Shown in pieces: positions 41,391-49,493 of a DNA stretch of 64,000 nt. Every line of letters begins with the position of its first letter. Within the stretch, counting starts at the first letter, position 1. The translations under genes and the position numbers were made by a program. This DNA is from Chryseobacterium aquifrigidense (GTDB taxonomy: Bacteria; Bacteroidota; Bacteroidia; Flavobacteriales; Weeksellaceae), in the NCBI RefSeq assembly GCF_006716485.1, contig NZ_VFPD01000001.1:1115096-1179095 (forward strand), given 5' to 3'. The notes beneath the pieces were generated by a model, which saw only the letters and a list, made by a program, of their open reading frames with translations, had not been told where the DNA came from and ran no database searches.

Positions 41391-41981
41391 ATGCTCAAAA
41401 TACAAGCACAATCAAAAATCCCCACAGATTATGGGATATTCACTGTATATGCATTTTCAGAAAATGAAGAAGACTGGACTCCTCATTTAGTATGGGTAGC
41501 AGAAAATACAGATGTTACTACCACTGTAAATGTACGTTTTCATTCGGAATGCATTACAGGAGAAGTTTTTCATTCTAAAAAATGTGAATGCGGCCAACAG
41601 CTGGATGCTGCTATGAAATATATGTCTGAAAACGGGGGAGTGATTATTTATCTCCGCCAGGAAGGAAGAAACATCGGGATCATTAATAAACTCCGCGCCT
41701 ATGAACTTCAGGAAAAGGGATGGGATACTGTTGAAGCCAATCTGAAGCTGGGACTTCCGGCAGACGCAAGGAATTTTGATATAGCCGTTGAAATCCTCGA
41801 TGTCCTGAAAATCAAAGAGGTTAACTTGCTAACCAACAATCCTGATAAGGTCAGGTCTATAGAGAACAGTGGAATCATTCTCAACAGCAGAATTCCCCTG
41901 GAAATTGAATCCAATGAAATGAATGAAAGCTATCTTGTCAAGAAAAAAAATTACTTTGGTCATCTTTTGGAGAAAATATAA
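41391..41981 (+). CDS. ribA: GTP cyclohydrolase II
   Basis: A 196-residue stand-alone RibA. The zinc ligands are in RFHSECITGEVFHSKKCECG. QEGRNIGIINKLRAYELQ and LLTNNPDKVRSIE are family signatures. It opens GTP for the first step of riboflavin synthesis. It follows the lipocalin gene by 26 bases, so it is probably in the crt operon, where it may raise FAD supply for CrtI or serve a light/redox response. No fused RibB domain is present, so a separate housekeeping gene likely exists. Confidence 0.9.
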   Translation: MLKIQAQSKIPTDYGIFTVYAFSENEEDWTPHLVWVAENTDVTTTVNVRFHSECITGEVFHSKKCECGQQLDAAMKYMSENGGVIIYLRQEGRNIGIINKLRAYELQEKGWDTVEANLKLGLPADARNFDIAVEILDVLKIKEVNLLTNNPDKVRSIENSGIILNSRIPLEIESNEMNESYLVKKKNYFGHLLEKI

Positions 41982-42033
41982 TGTCTTATCTGGAGCATAA
42001 TGTTTTTTTAGTATACATTTAAATTCAGACATC

Positions 42034-43467
42034 ATGGAAAAAATTCTGCTTACCGGTGCTACCGGATATATTGGTAAAAGAATGATAAGTGTTATCGTTG
42101 CACAAGGGTATAAAGTAGTATGCTGCTGCAGGGATATCAATCGGTTTGAGGCCGTTAAGGATATTGATAATAATTGCATTGAAGTTATTGAAGTCGACTT
42201 TCTGAAACCTGAAACTTTACATAATATCCCTGAAGATATTAAGGGAGCATATTATTTGATGCACTCCATGAGTACCGCTAATGAATATGAAGATCTGGAA
42301 AAGAAATGTGCTTATAATTTTTCTGAGTATATTCAAAAGACACAATGCAAACATATTGTATATCTTTCCGGCCTGGTGAATGAAAAACAATTGTCAAAGC
42401 ATTTAAGCTCACGATATCAGGTTGAAAAAATCCTTATGGAGGGTAAAGTTCCTGTTACCGTTCTTCGGGCTGGTATTATTATTGGTTCAGGAAGTGCTTC
42501 TTTTGAAATTATAAGAGACCTTGTTGAAAAACTACCTGTAATGATAGCTCCTAAATGGCTTTACACGAAATGCCAGCCAATAGGAATTGCGAATGTCCTG
42601 GATTTTCTGATTTTTGTTTTGTTTAAAGAACAGGCTTACCGCAAAGACTTTGATATAGGATGTGATGATGTTCTTACCTATAAAGAGATGTTATTGAAAT
42701 TTGCTGATGTAAGAGGATTAAAGAGAACCATTTTTACCCTTCCGGTAATGACTCCAAAGCTTTCTTCTTATTGGCTGTATTTTATTACCTCAACCTCTTT
42801 TCACCTGGCAAAGGCTCTTGTAGGAAGTATGAAAGTAGAAGTTGTTTGCAGAGCGGAGAGTCTGGCTCAGATTAAATCAATCACACAGATACAGCCGTTT
42901 TCTTATGAAAGTGCTCTCAAAAGGACCTTGGCAAAAATTCAGTCTAATGAAATAATTTCAAGCTGGAAAGACAGTTTTATTAGCAGCCGGGGTGATTCCA
43001 CTTTAAAAGAATACCATGATGTACCCAAATATGGCTGTTTTACAGATCTCAGAAGTGAAGAATATGACAACAGGGAAGCTTGTTTGAACAGGGTTTTTCA
43101 GCTGGGAGGGAAGAATGGATGGTATGGGCAGGTACTTTGGGAAATAAGAGGGTTTATGGATAAACTTTTTGGTGGGCCTGGGCTCAGAAGAGGCAGAAGA
43201 CATCCTTTAGATCTTAAAGAAGGAGATGCCCTGGACTTCTGGCGGGTTTTATATGCCGACCGTAAAGAAGGCAGGCTTATATTGCTGGCCGAAATGAAGC
43301 TCCCCGGAGAAGCATGGCTTATGTTTAAAATATATAAAAATAAAATATGGCAGAAAGCCGTATTCCGTCCAAAAGGTTTGTGGGGGAGAATATATTGGTT
43401 CATGGTCCTTCCATTCCATGGTATTATTTTTAAAGGAATGATTAAAAAGCTTAGCATGAGTAAATAA
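42034..43467 (+). CDS. SDR (NmrA-like) fused to DUF2867
   Basis: A 477-residue protein. The N-terminal 300 residues have the Rossmann motif LLTGATGYIGKRM and resemble NmrA-type atypical SDRs, with YLSGLVNEKQLSKHLSSRYQVEK. The C-terminal DUF2867 domain (about residues 330-470) includes GPGLRRGRRHPLDLKEGDALDFWRV and ends in a hydrophobic MVLPFHGIIFKGMI. This architecture occurs near light-induced carotenoid and photolyase genes in other bacteria. The substrate is unknown. It starts 53 bases after ribA. Confidence 0.85.
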   Translation: MEKILLTGATGYIGKRMISVIVAQGYKVVCCCRDINRFEAVKDIDNNCIEVIEVDFLKPETLHNIPEDIKGAYYLMHSMSTANEYEDLEKKCAYNFSEYIQKTQCKHIVYLSGLVNEKQLSKHLSSRYQVEKILMEGKVPVTVLRAGIIIGSGSASFEIIRDLVEKLPVMIAPKWLYTKCQPIGIANVLDFLIFVLFKEQAYRKDFDIGCDDVLTYKEMLLKFADVRGLKRTIFTLPVMTPKLSSYWLYFITSTSFHLAKALVGSMKVEVVCRAESLAQIKSITQIQPFSYESALKRTLAKIQSNEIISSWKDSFISSRGDSTLKEYHDVPKYGCFTDLRSEEYDNREACLNRVFQLGGKNGWYGQVLWEIRGFMDKLFGGPGLRRGRRHPLDLKEGDALDFWRVLYADRKEGRLILLAEMKLPGEAWLMFKIYKNKIWQKAVFRPKGLWGRIYWFMVLPFHGIIFKGMIKKLSMSK

Positions 43468-43574
43468 GCTGTGATCAATATAAAAATGACAATATAAATA
43501 ATCAGATATAACCATTTTGTGGAATTACAGAAGTAAGGGATTTTTAAGTTGAAAGTTGTTATTTTTGTGATATT

Positions 43575-44150
43575 ATGCATGATCAGCTACATCAACTTAT
43601 TTCAAAAAATGTTAAGCTCTCAGATTCAGACCGGGTGTTGTGTACTCAATATTTTGAACCTGTCCTGTATCCAAAAAACAGAATAATTGAGGAAGAAGAA
43701 AAAATACCACGGTACTTGTATTTTGTGGTTTCCGGTTTTGTCCGGTTGTTCCATTATAATGATAAAGGAGATGAGATAACCACCCATATCAACTGTCCTC
43801 CCGGCTTCATTACTTCCTATTCGCACTTTACCAGTCAGAGTAAATCTGATGAAAACCTGGAATGCATTACGGAATGTGAGCTTTTACGTATTACAAAGCC
43901 TGATCTTGATCTGCTCATGCAGCAAAGCTCTGTATTTAAAGATTTCAGTTTTTTGATATTTCAGCAATCGTTATCCTATAATGAACAACGCGCAAAGGAG
44001 CTGGCAACGCTTACTGCTGAAAAACGCTATTTAAAGCTGATGGCACAAAATCCTGAAATTCTGCACAATGTTCCTATGCAGTATATCGCTTCTTTTTTAG
44101 GAATGAACCCTAAAAGTTTGAGCAGGATCCGTAAACAGATTGTTAAGTAA
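43575..44150 (+). CDS. Crp/Fnr family transcriptional regulator
   Basis: A 191-residue protein with a cNMP-binding-like domain (YPKNRIIEEEEKIPRYLYFVVSGFVRL) and a C-terminal helix-turn-helix (MQYIASFLGMNPKSLSRIRKQI). The ligand-contacting residues of true CRP are not conserved, and it lacks the Cys set of an oxygen-sensing FNR. It is of the short Bacteroidota type. It lies 107 bases after the DUF2867 gene and 64 before an SDR gene. It may regulate either one or the whole block. Confidence 0.85.
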   Translation: MHDQLHQLISKNVKLSDSDRVLCTQYFEPVLYPKNRIIEEEEKIPRYLYFVVSGFVRLFHYNDKGDEITTHINCPPGFITSYSHFTSQSKSDENLECITECELLRITKPDLDLLMQQSSVFKDFSFLIFQQSLSYNEQRAKELATLTAEKRYLKLMAQNPEILHNVPMQYIASFLGMNPKSLSRIRKQIVK

Positions 44151-44214
44151 CATTTGTGAAGTGATTTTGAATGAGCAACACTGAACTTTGCAGTATCATT
44201 TAAAATCAAGAGAT

Positions 44215-45225
44215 ATGACAAACAGAAACTTAGTATTGGTTTCAGGAGCAAACGGACATTTAGGTAACAATCTCGTAAGGTTACTCATCAAAAAAGGAGT
44301 TAAGGTCCGGGCATCTGTTCGCAACATCAAAAACAAAGAATGTTTCAATGACTTGGACTGCGAAGTAGTACAGGCTGATATTACGGACAAAGCTTCATTC
44401 ATTAAGGCTCTTCAGGGTGTTCATACATTTTATGCCGTTGGAGCTTCATTTAAATTGTGGGCTAAAGATCCTAAAAAGGAAATCTACGACGTAAATATGA
44501 GCGGGACCCGTAATACTATTGAAGCTGCTGCCGAAGCGGGTGTTAAAAGAATCGTCTACGTAAGTTCTATTGCAGCTTTGGATTATACCAATCTTCCCGC
44601 TAAAGAAAGCAATGGCTATAATCCTGACCGCCGGGATATGTATTATAATTCCAAAAACGATGGCGAAAAACTCGCTTTTCAACTCGCTGAAGAATTGGGA
44701 ATAGAGCTGGTATCCGTACTGCCGGGTGCCATGATAGGCAGTAAGGCATTTCTTCCTCTGAATGTCTCGTATGGGGTGCTGAAACTGATTTTAAATAAGC
44801 AAATTCCCATGGATACCAAAATAACACTGAACTGGGTAGATGTAAAAGATGTTGCAGAAGGATGTTATCTCGCTGCGCAAAAAGGACGTTCAGGAGAGAG
44901 ATATATTTTAGCCAATGAAAAATGTATGACCATTACCGATACTACCAAACTGGCTCAAAAGCTTTATCCGGAATTGAAAATCAAAGTACCGGGTGCTGTC
45001 CCTAAGTTTGTACTCTATGCAATGGCCGGATTAATGGAATTTACAGCTAAAATTAGTGGAAAACCTCCGGTGTTGACAACAAAAGACATTGCAATGTTTT
45101 CAGGATTACAACAGAACTTTGATCTGTCTAAATCCAGAAACGAACTTGGCTTTCATCCAAAAAGTCCCGAACAAGCGGTGAAAGAAGCTTTCTCCTTTCT
45201 CATGGAAAATAAAAATTTGCTATAA
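44215..45225 (+). CDS. NAD-dependent epimerase/SDR (dihydroflavonol-reductase-like)
   Basis: A 336-residue extended SDR. GANGHLGNNLVRLL (about residues 11-24) binds the cofactor, YVSSIAALDY and YYNSKNDGEKLAFQLAEELGIE hold the Ser and Tyr-x-x-x-Lys. The substrate domain resembles anthocyanidin/dihydroflavonol reductases and aldehyde reductases. The ATG at 44215 is preferred because a TTG 27 bases upstream adds no conserved sequence. It follows the Crp/Fnr gene and ends at a terminator. Substrate unknown. Confidence 0.85.
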   Translation: MTNRNLVLVSGANGHLGNNLVRLLIKKGVKVRASVRNIKNKECFNDLDCEVVQADITDKASFIKALQGVHTFYAVGASFKLWAKDPKKEIYDVNMSGTRNTIEAAAEAGVKRIVYVSSIAALDYTNLPAKESNGYNPDRRDMYYNSKNDGEKLAFQLAEELGIELVSVLPGAMIGSKAFLPLNVSYGVLKLILNKQIPMDTKITLNWVDVKDVAEGCYLAAQKGRSGERYILANEKCMTITDTTKLAQKLYPELKIKVPGAVPKFVLYAMAGLMEFTAKISGKPPVLTTKDIAMFSGLQQNFDLSKSRNELGFHPKSPEQAVKEAFSFLMENKNLL

Positions 45226-45227
45226 AT

Positions 45228-45270
45228 GAAAATCCTGTAAAATTAAAAGTTTGCAGGATTTTTTTTTTGA
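45228..45270 (+). terminator. Intrinsic terminator of the carotenoid-associated block
   Basis: AAAATCCTG and CAGGATTTT (about 45230-45264) form the stem, followed by a T-run to 45270. Confidence 0.75.
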
Positions 45271-45705
45271 AAAGATGATCAAAATTTTCAAATAAACCTG
45301 TCATATATATTGGGTTTTTCAGGTTTACACTATTATATCATATTGTTGTTTAAGTTGACTGTTTCGTAATTATTTGCAGTTAGAGTGTAAAAATGGTAAT
45401 CGAAAACAATGATTTGCCTCTTTTTTAATAATAAAAAGTGTGCTTTTTACATTTTTTTTTCGTGCAAAATGAAAAAAAAAATAATTCTTCTTATCATACT
45501 ATTTATTCAAAAAAAAATAATCTTTTTAGACGTATTGTAAAATTGCAATTGATTGTGAATTCATGTTTTATGAAATTACTAAGTGTAAAATTAATGATAA
45601 CCTTATCATATTTTTTATACAATTGATATCATAAAAATTCGATATGTAAATGGTTGATAAGCAGTAGATAGTGGCAGATTTATTTTTTTTATTCAGATGA
45701 ATTTT

Positions 45706-45737
45706 TATATTTGTAATGTTACCAAAATGTTAACAAA
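45706..45737 (+). promoter_or_regulatory. Promoter and tandem 11-base repeat before the Nudix regulator
   Basis: TATATTTG (45706-45713) is a perfect -7 element. Immediately after it are two direct repeats, ATGTTACCAAA (45716-45726) and ATGTTAACAAA (45727-45737), identical at 10 of 11 positions and one helical turn apart. They end three bases before the ATG. Their position suits an autoregulatory operator. Confidence 0.6.
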
Positions 45738-45740
45738 CTA

Positions 45741-46466
45741 ATGAATCAGAACTTTATCCATACCTATGTCTCTGTAGATTGTGTTGTCTTTGGATTTGAC
45801 CATGAAAACCGGTTGAATATATTACTGGTACAACGCCATGTTGATGACGTTCCGTTGGAAAAGCAGATCAAACTTCCCGGAAGTTTGATTTTCAGCGACG
45901 AAGATGTAGATGATGCTGCACAAAGAGTACTACATGAACTTACAGGAATTAAAAAAATGGTTCTCAAACAGTTCAAATGCTTTGCCGATCCTCTGAGAGC
46001 GAGCAATGCCCATGATATCAAATGGATGGATCAGGAATACAAACACCATATAGACCGGATCATTACAGTAGCTTATCTTTCGCTTTGTAAAATAGATCAT
46101 AAGATCAACAGCACAAAATATGATACCGTAGACTGGTATCCTATTGATGAAGTTCCGGTATTGCCTTTTGATCATAACAAAATTATCACTGAATCTTTAA
46201 TGGAGATCAGAAAATGGATTGAATCTGATTTCTCCATCATATTTGAGCTGCTGCCGAAAAGATTCACCATAAGACAGCTCTATCAGCTCTACAGCGCTTT
46301 GAATGAAAAAAATATTGATATTAAGAATTTCCATAAAAAAATATCTTCATTCCCCTATATCGTTCCTCTGGACGAAATTCAGAAAGATGTATCTCACCGT
46401 GCAGCAAGATATTACAGATTTGATGCAAAGATTTACAAGAAAAACAATACAAAACTTATAAAATAA
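45741..46466 (+). CDS. Nudix-domain transcriptional regulator of pentose/glucuronate genes
   Basis: A 241-residue protein with an N-terminal Nudix fold and a C-terminal winged-helix-like region (about residues 168-235: LLPKRFTIRQLYQLYSALNEK). The Nudix box is degenerate (KLPGSLIFSDEDVDDAAQRVLHELTGI): the R-E-x-x-E-E catalytic glutamates are mostly missing, so it is a sensor and not a hydrolase. Related regulators (NrtR/AraR type) control arabinose or xylose genes in Bacteroidota. It sits directly before xylB. The inducer is probably a pentose or a phosphorylated product, inferred from context. Confidence 0.83.
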   Translation: MNQNFIHTYVSVDCVVFGFDHENRLNILLVQRHVDDVPLEKQIKLPGSLIFSDEDVDDAAQRVLHELTGIKKMVLKQFKCFADPLRASNAHDIKWMDQEYKHHIDRIITVAYLSLCKIDHKINSTKYDTVDWYPIDEVPVLPFDHNKIITESLMEIRKWIESDFSIIFELLPKRFTIRQLYQLYSALNEKNIDIKNFHKKISSFPYIVPLDEIQKDVSHRAARYYRFDAKIYKKNNTKLIK

Positions 46467-46481
46467 CCCTTTTAAAAAATT

Positions 46482-47966
46482 ATGTACTTACTAGGCTATG
46501 ACATTGGCAGTTCTTCTGTGAAAGTGTGTCTCATTGAGGCGTCCAGCGGAAAAGTGATTGCTTCTGAATTTTCTCCCAAAAAAGAGATGAAAATCACTGC
46601 GATAAATCCCGGATGGGCAGAGCAAAATCCGGTAGACTGGTGGACCAATCTGAAGTTGGCACATGAAGCTGTTATGCATGAATCTGGGGTACATGCTGAA
46701 GATATTAAAGGAATCGGAATTACCTGGCAGATGCATGGTTTGATTCTGGTAGACAAAGATCAAAACCTTTTAAGACCATCAATTATCTGGTGTGACAGCC
46801 GTGCCGTGCCTTATGGTGAAAAAGCTTTCAAAACTATAGGAGAAGAGAAATGTCTTTCACATTTGTTGAACTCACCGGGAAATTTTACCGCATCAAAGCT
46901 TGCCTGGGTAAAAGAGAACGAACCTGAGATTTTTGAAAAGATAGATAAAATAATGCTTCCGGGAGACTATATTGCCATGAGGCTCTCCGGACAGATAGGA
47001 ATAACCATTGAAGGGTTATCGGAAGGAATATTCTGGGATTTTAAAAACAACTGCATTTCGGAAGATATTATCAACCACTATGAGATCCCGAAAAGCTTTT
47101 TCCCGGAAATTGTACCCACTTTTGGCATCCAGGCCACGGTTTCAAGGGCAGCAGCTGAAGAATTAGGATTAAAAGAAGGTACTCCTATTTCATACAGAGC
47201 AGGAGATCAGCCCAACAATGCGCTTTCCCTGAATGTCTTTAATCCCGGAGAAATTGCCTCTACAGCAGGAACTTCAGGAGTGGTTTACGGAGTTCTGGAC
47301 CAGCTGGAATATGATAAATTATCAAGGGTGAATACATTTGCCCATGTCAATTACACTCCGGAACAGATCAGACTGGGAGTTTTACTTTGTATCAACGGAA
47401 CAGGAATTTTAAATTCATGGTTGAAACATAATTTCGCCACCTCACTTTCTTCGTATGGAGATATGAACGATATGGCTTCACTTTCGCCTATCGGTTCAAA
47501 AGGATTAAGCATTATTCCTTTTGGAAACGGAGCAGAAAGAGTGCTTGAAAATAAAGATACAAGCTGTTCCATTCACGGAATTAACTTCAATATCCATTCA
47601 AAAGGTGATATTCTTCGTGCAGCACAGGAAGGTATTGTATTCTCTTACGAATACGGAATGGATATTATGAGAAATATAGGCATGAACATCCAGGTGATCC
47701 GTGCCGGAAATGCCAATATGTTTTTAAGTTCGATTTTTCGCCAGTCGCTATCCAGTGTCAGCAACGCGGTGATTGAACTTTATGATACCGATGGAGCAGT
47801 AGGAGCAGCAAGAGCGGCAGGAATGGGAATAGGATTTTACTCAGATTCCAGAGAAGCATTTTCTTCACTTGAAAAAATAGCAGTGATAGAACCCGAACAC
47901 GAAAAACAGGAACAATATTTAGAAGCCTATGGCAGATGGAAACATCATCTTAACGAAATAATCTAG
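46482..47966 (+). CDS. xylB: Xylulokinase
   Basis: A 494-residue FGGY-family kinase. The phosphate motif DIGSSSVKVCLIE is at the start. GITWQMHGLILVD and PSIIWCDSRAVPYGEKAF contain the substrate residues typical of xylulokinase. The C-terminal IRAGNANMFLSSIFRQSLS and GAVGAARAAGMGIGFY bind ATP. It phosphorylates D-xylulose for the pentose phosphate pathway. It follows the regulator by 15 bases and precedes xylA by 105 bases. Confidence 0.92.
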   Translation: MYLLGYDIGSSSVKVCLIEASSGKVIASEFSPKKEMKITAINPGWAEQNPVDWWTNLKLAHEAVMHESGVHAEDIKGIGITWQMHGLILVDKDQNLLRPSIIWCDSRAVPYGEKAFKTIGEEKCLSHLLNSPGNFTASKLAWVKENEPEIFEKIDKIMLPGDYIAMRLSGQIGITIEGLSEGIFWDFKNNCISEDIINHYEIPKSFFPEIVPTFGIQATVSRAAAEELGLKEGTPISYRAGDQPNNALSLNVFNPGEIASTAGTSGVVYGVLDQLEYDKLSRVNTFAHVNYTPEQIRLGVLLCINGTGILNSWLKHNFATSLSSYGDMNDMASLSPIGSKGLSIIPFGNGAERVLENKDTSCSIHGINFNIHSKGDILRAAQEGIVFSYEYGMDIMRNIGMNIQVIRAGNANMFLSSIFRQSLSSVSNAVIELYDTDGAVGAARAAGMGIGFYSDSREAFSSLEKIAVIEPEHEKQEQYLEAYGRWKHHLNEII

Positions 47967-47977
47967 GACAATTACCA

Positions 47978-48015
47978 CAACATTTTTCATCCTCTTACTG
48001 ACTTTTCTGAATCAG
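47978..48015 (+). repeat. Imperfect hairpin between xylB and xylA
   Basis: CCTCTTACTGA (near 47991-48001) pairs with TCAGTGAGAAGG (near 48012-48023) with a few G-U pairs and a loop of about ten bases. No T-run follows, so it may be a processing or stability element and not a terminator. Limits are approximate. Confidence 0.35.
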
Positions 48016-48071
48016 TGAGAAGGGAATCTCTACGCAAAAAATTAAAATAAATAAAAAATAATCAAATAAAT

Positions 48072-49400
48072 ATGAACACTTTAACAGGTACAAAAGAGTT
48101 TTTTACAGGTATTGAAAAAATTAAGTTTGAAGGGAAGGAAAGCAAGAACCCGTTGGCATTCCGCTATTATGATGCTGAAAAGATCGTGATGGGAAAACCT
48201 ATGAAAGACTGGACAAGATTTGCGATGGCATGGTGGCATACCTTATGTGCCAACGGAAGCGATCCTTTCGGAGGACCTACCATTCACCATCCTTGGGATA
48301 TCGGAAATGATCCGGTAACAAGAGCAATGCACAAAATGGATGCAGGCTTCGAATTCATGTCTAAAATGGGCTTCCAATATTACTGCTTCCATGATATTGA
48401 TCTTGTAGACCCTGCCAGTAACTGGAAAGACTACGAGAAAAATATGCAGACTATTGTAGAATATGCAAAACAAAAGCAGCAGGAAACCGGAATTAAGCTT
48501 TTATGGGGAACAGCCAATGTTTTTACTCATGAAAGATACATGAACGGAGCTTCTACCAACCCGAATTTTGATGTTGTTGCCTGTGCAGGAACTCAGGTGA
48601 AAAATTCAATAGATGCAACCATAGCACTTGGAGGTGAAAACTATGTTTTCTGGGGAGGAAGAGAAGGCTATATGAGCCTTTTAAATACTGACATGAAGCG
48701 TGAAAAAGATCACCTTGCGCGTTTCCTTTCCATGTCAAGAGACTATGCACGTCAGCAAGGTTTTAAAGGAACTTTCCTGATTGAACCAAAGCCGATGGAG
48801 CCTACCAAACATCAGTATGACTATGATTCTGAAACCGTAATCGGGTTCCTGAGACATTACGGATTAGACAAAGACTTTAAATTGAATATCGAAGTAAACC
48901 ATGCTACATTGGCTGGTCATACCTTCGAGCATGAACTTCAGGTTGCAGTAGATGCAGGACTTTTAGGAAGTATTGATGCCAACAGGGGAGATTATCAGAA
49001 CGGTTGGGATACGGATCAGTTCCCGATCGATTACTACGATATGGTTCAGGCATGGCTGGTACTGCTTCCGGCAGGAGGTCTGGGAACCGGAGGAGTAAAT
49101 TTTGATGCCAAAATCAGAAGAAATTCTATTGATGCTGAAGATTTATTCATTTCCCACATTTCAGGAATGGATGTTTTCGCAAAAGGTCTTCTTGCAGCAG
49201 CTGATATTCTTGAAAATTCAGATTACAAAAAGCTGAAAACAAACCGCTATGCTTCTTTTGATAACGGAAATGGAAAAGCATTTGAGGAAGGTTCACTTAC
49301 ATTGGAAGATCTTCAGAGAATTGCTCACGAAATCGGCGAACCACAGCCAAAAAGCGGAAAACAGGAATTGTTTGAAGCCATCGTGAATATGTATATATAA
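48072..49400 (+). CDS. xylA: Xylose isomerase
   Basis: A 442-residue enzyme, the usual length of class-II xylose isomerases. The motifs include [27 protein letters not shown], the metal-binding [16 protein letters not shown] and [15 protein letters not shown], and the catalytic/metal [18 protein letters not shown]. It converts D-xylose to D-xylulose, the substrate of XylB. It is cytoplasmic and in the same operon direction. Confidence 0.95.
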   Translation: MNTLTGTKEFFTGIEKIKFEGKESKNPLAFRYYDAEKIVMGKPMKDWTRFAMAWWHTLCANGSDPFGGPTIHHPWDIGNDPVTRAMHKMDAGFEFMSKMGFQYYCFHDIDLVDPASNWKDYEKNMQTIVEYAKQKQQETGIKLLWGTANVFTHERYMNGASTNPNFDVVACAGTQVKNSIDATIALGGENYVFWGGREGYMSLLNTDMKREKDHLARFLSMSRDYARQQGFKGTFLIEPKPMEPTKHQYDYDSETVIGFLRHYGLDKDFKLNIEVNHATLAGHTFEHELQVAVDAGLLGSIDANRGDYQNGWDTDQFPIDYYDMVQAWLVLLPAGGLGTGGVNFDAKIRRNSIDAEDLFISHISGMDVFAKGLLAAADILENSDYKKLKTNRYASFDNGNGKAFEEGSLTLEDLQRIAHEIGEPQPKSGKQELFEAIVNMYI

Positions 49401-49493
49401 TTAAAAATAAAAGGCTTATAAACACTAAGGATTTTTATACACAATAATTATTAAAGAGCCTTTTATTCAACAACTAATACTAAAATAATAATT

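Larger units (their letters stand above)
45226..45740. other. 515-base non-coding region before the xylose regulator
   Basis: After the terminator at 45228-45270 the region is very AT-rich with poly-A and poly-T runs and no supportable gene. The useful part is the last 40 bases, which carry a promoter and a tandem repeat, listed separately. A 62-codon frame at 45438-45626 has only low-complexity sequence. Confidence 0.45.
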
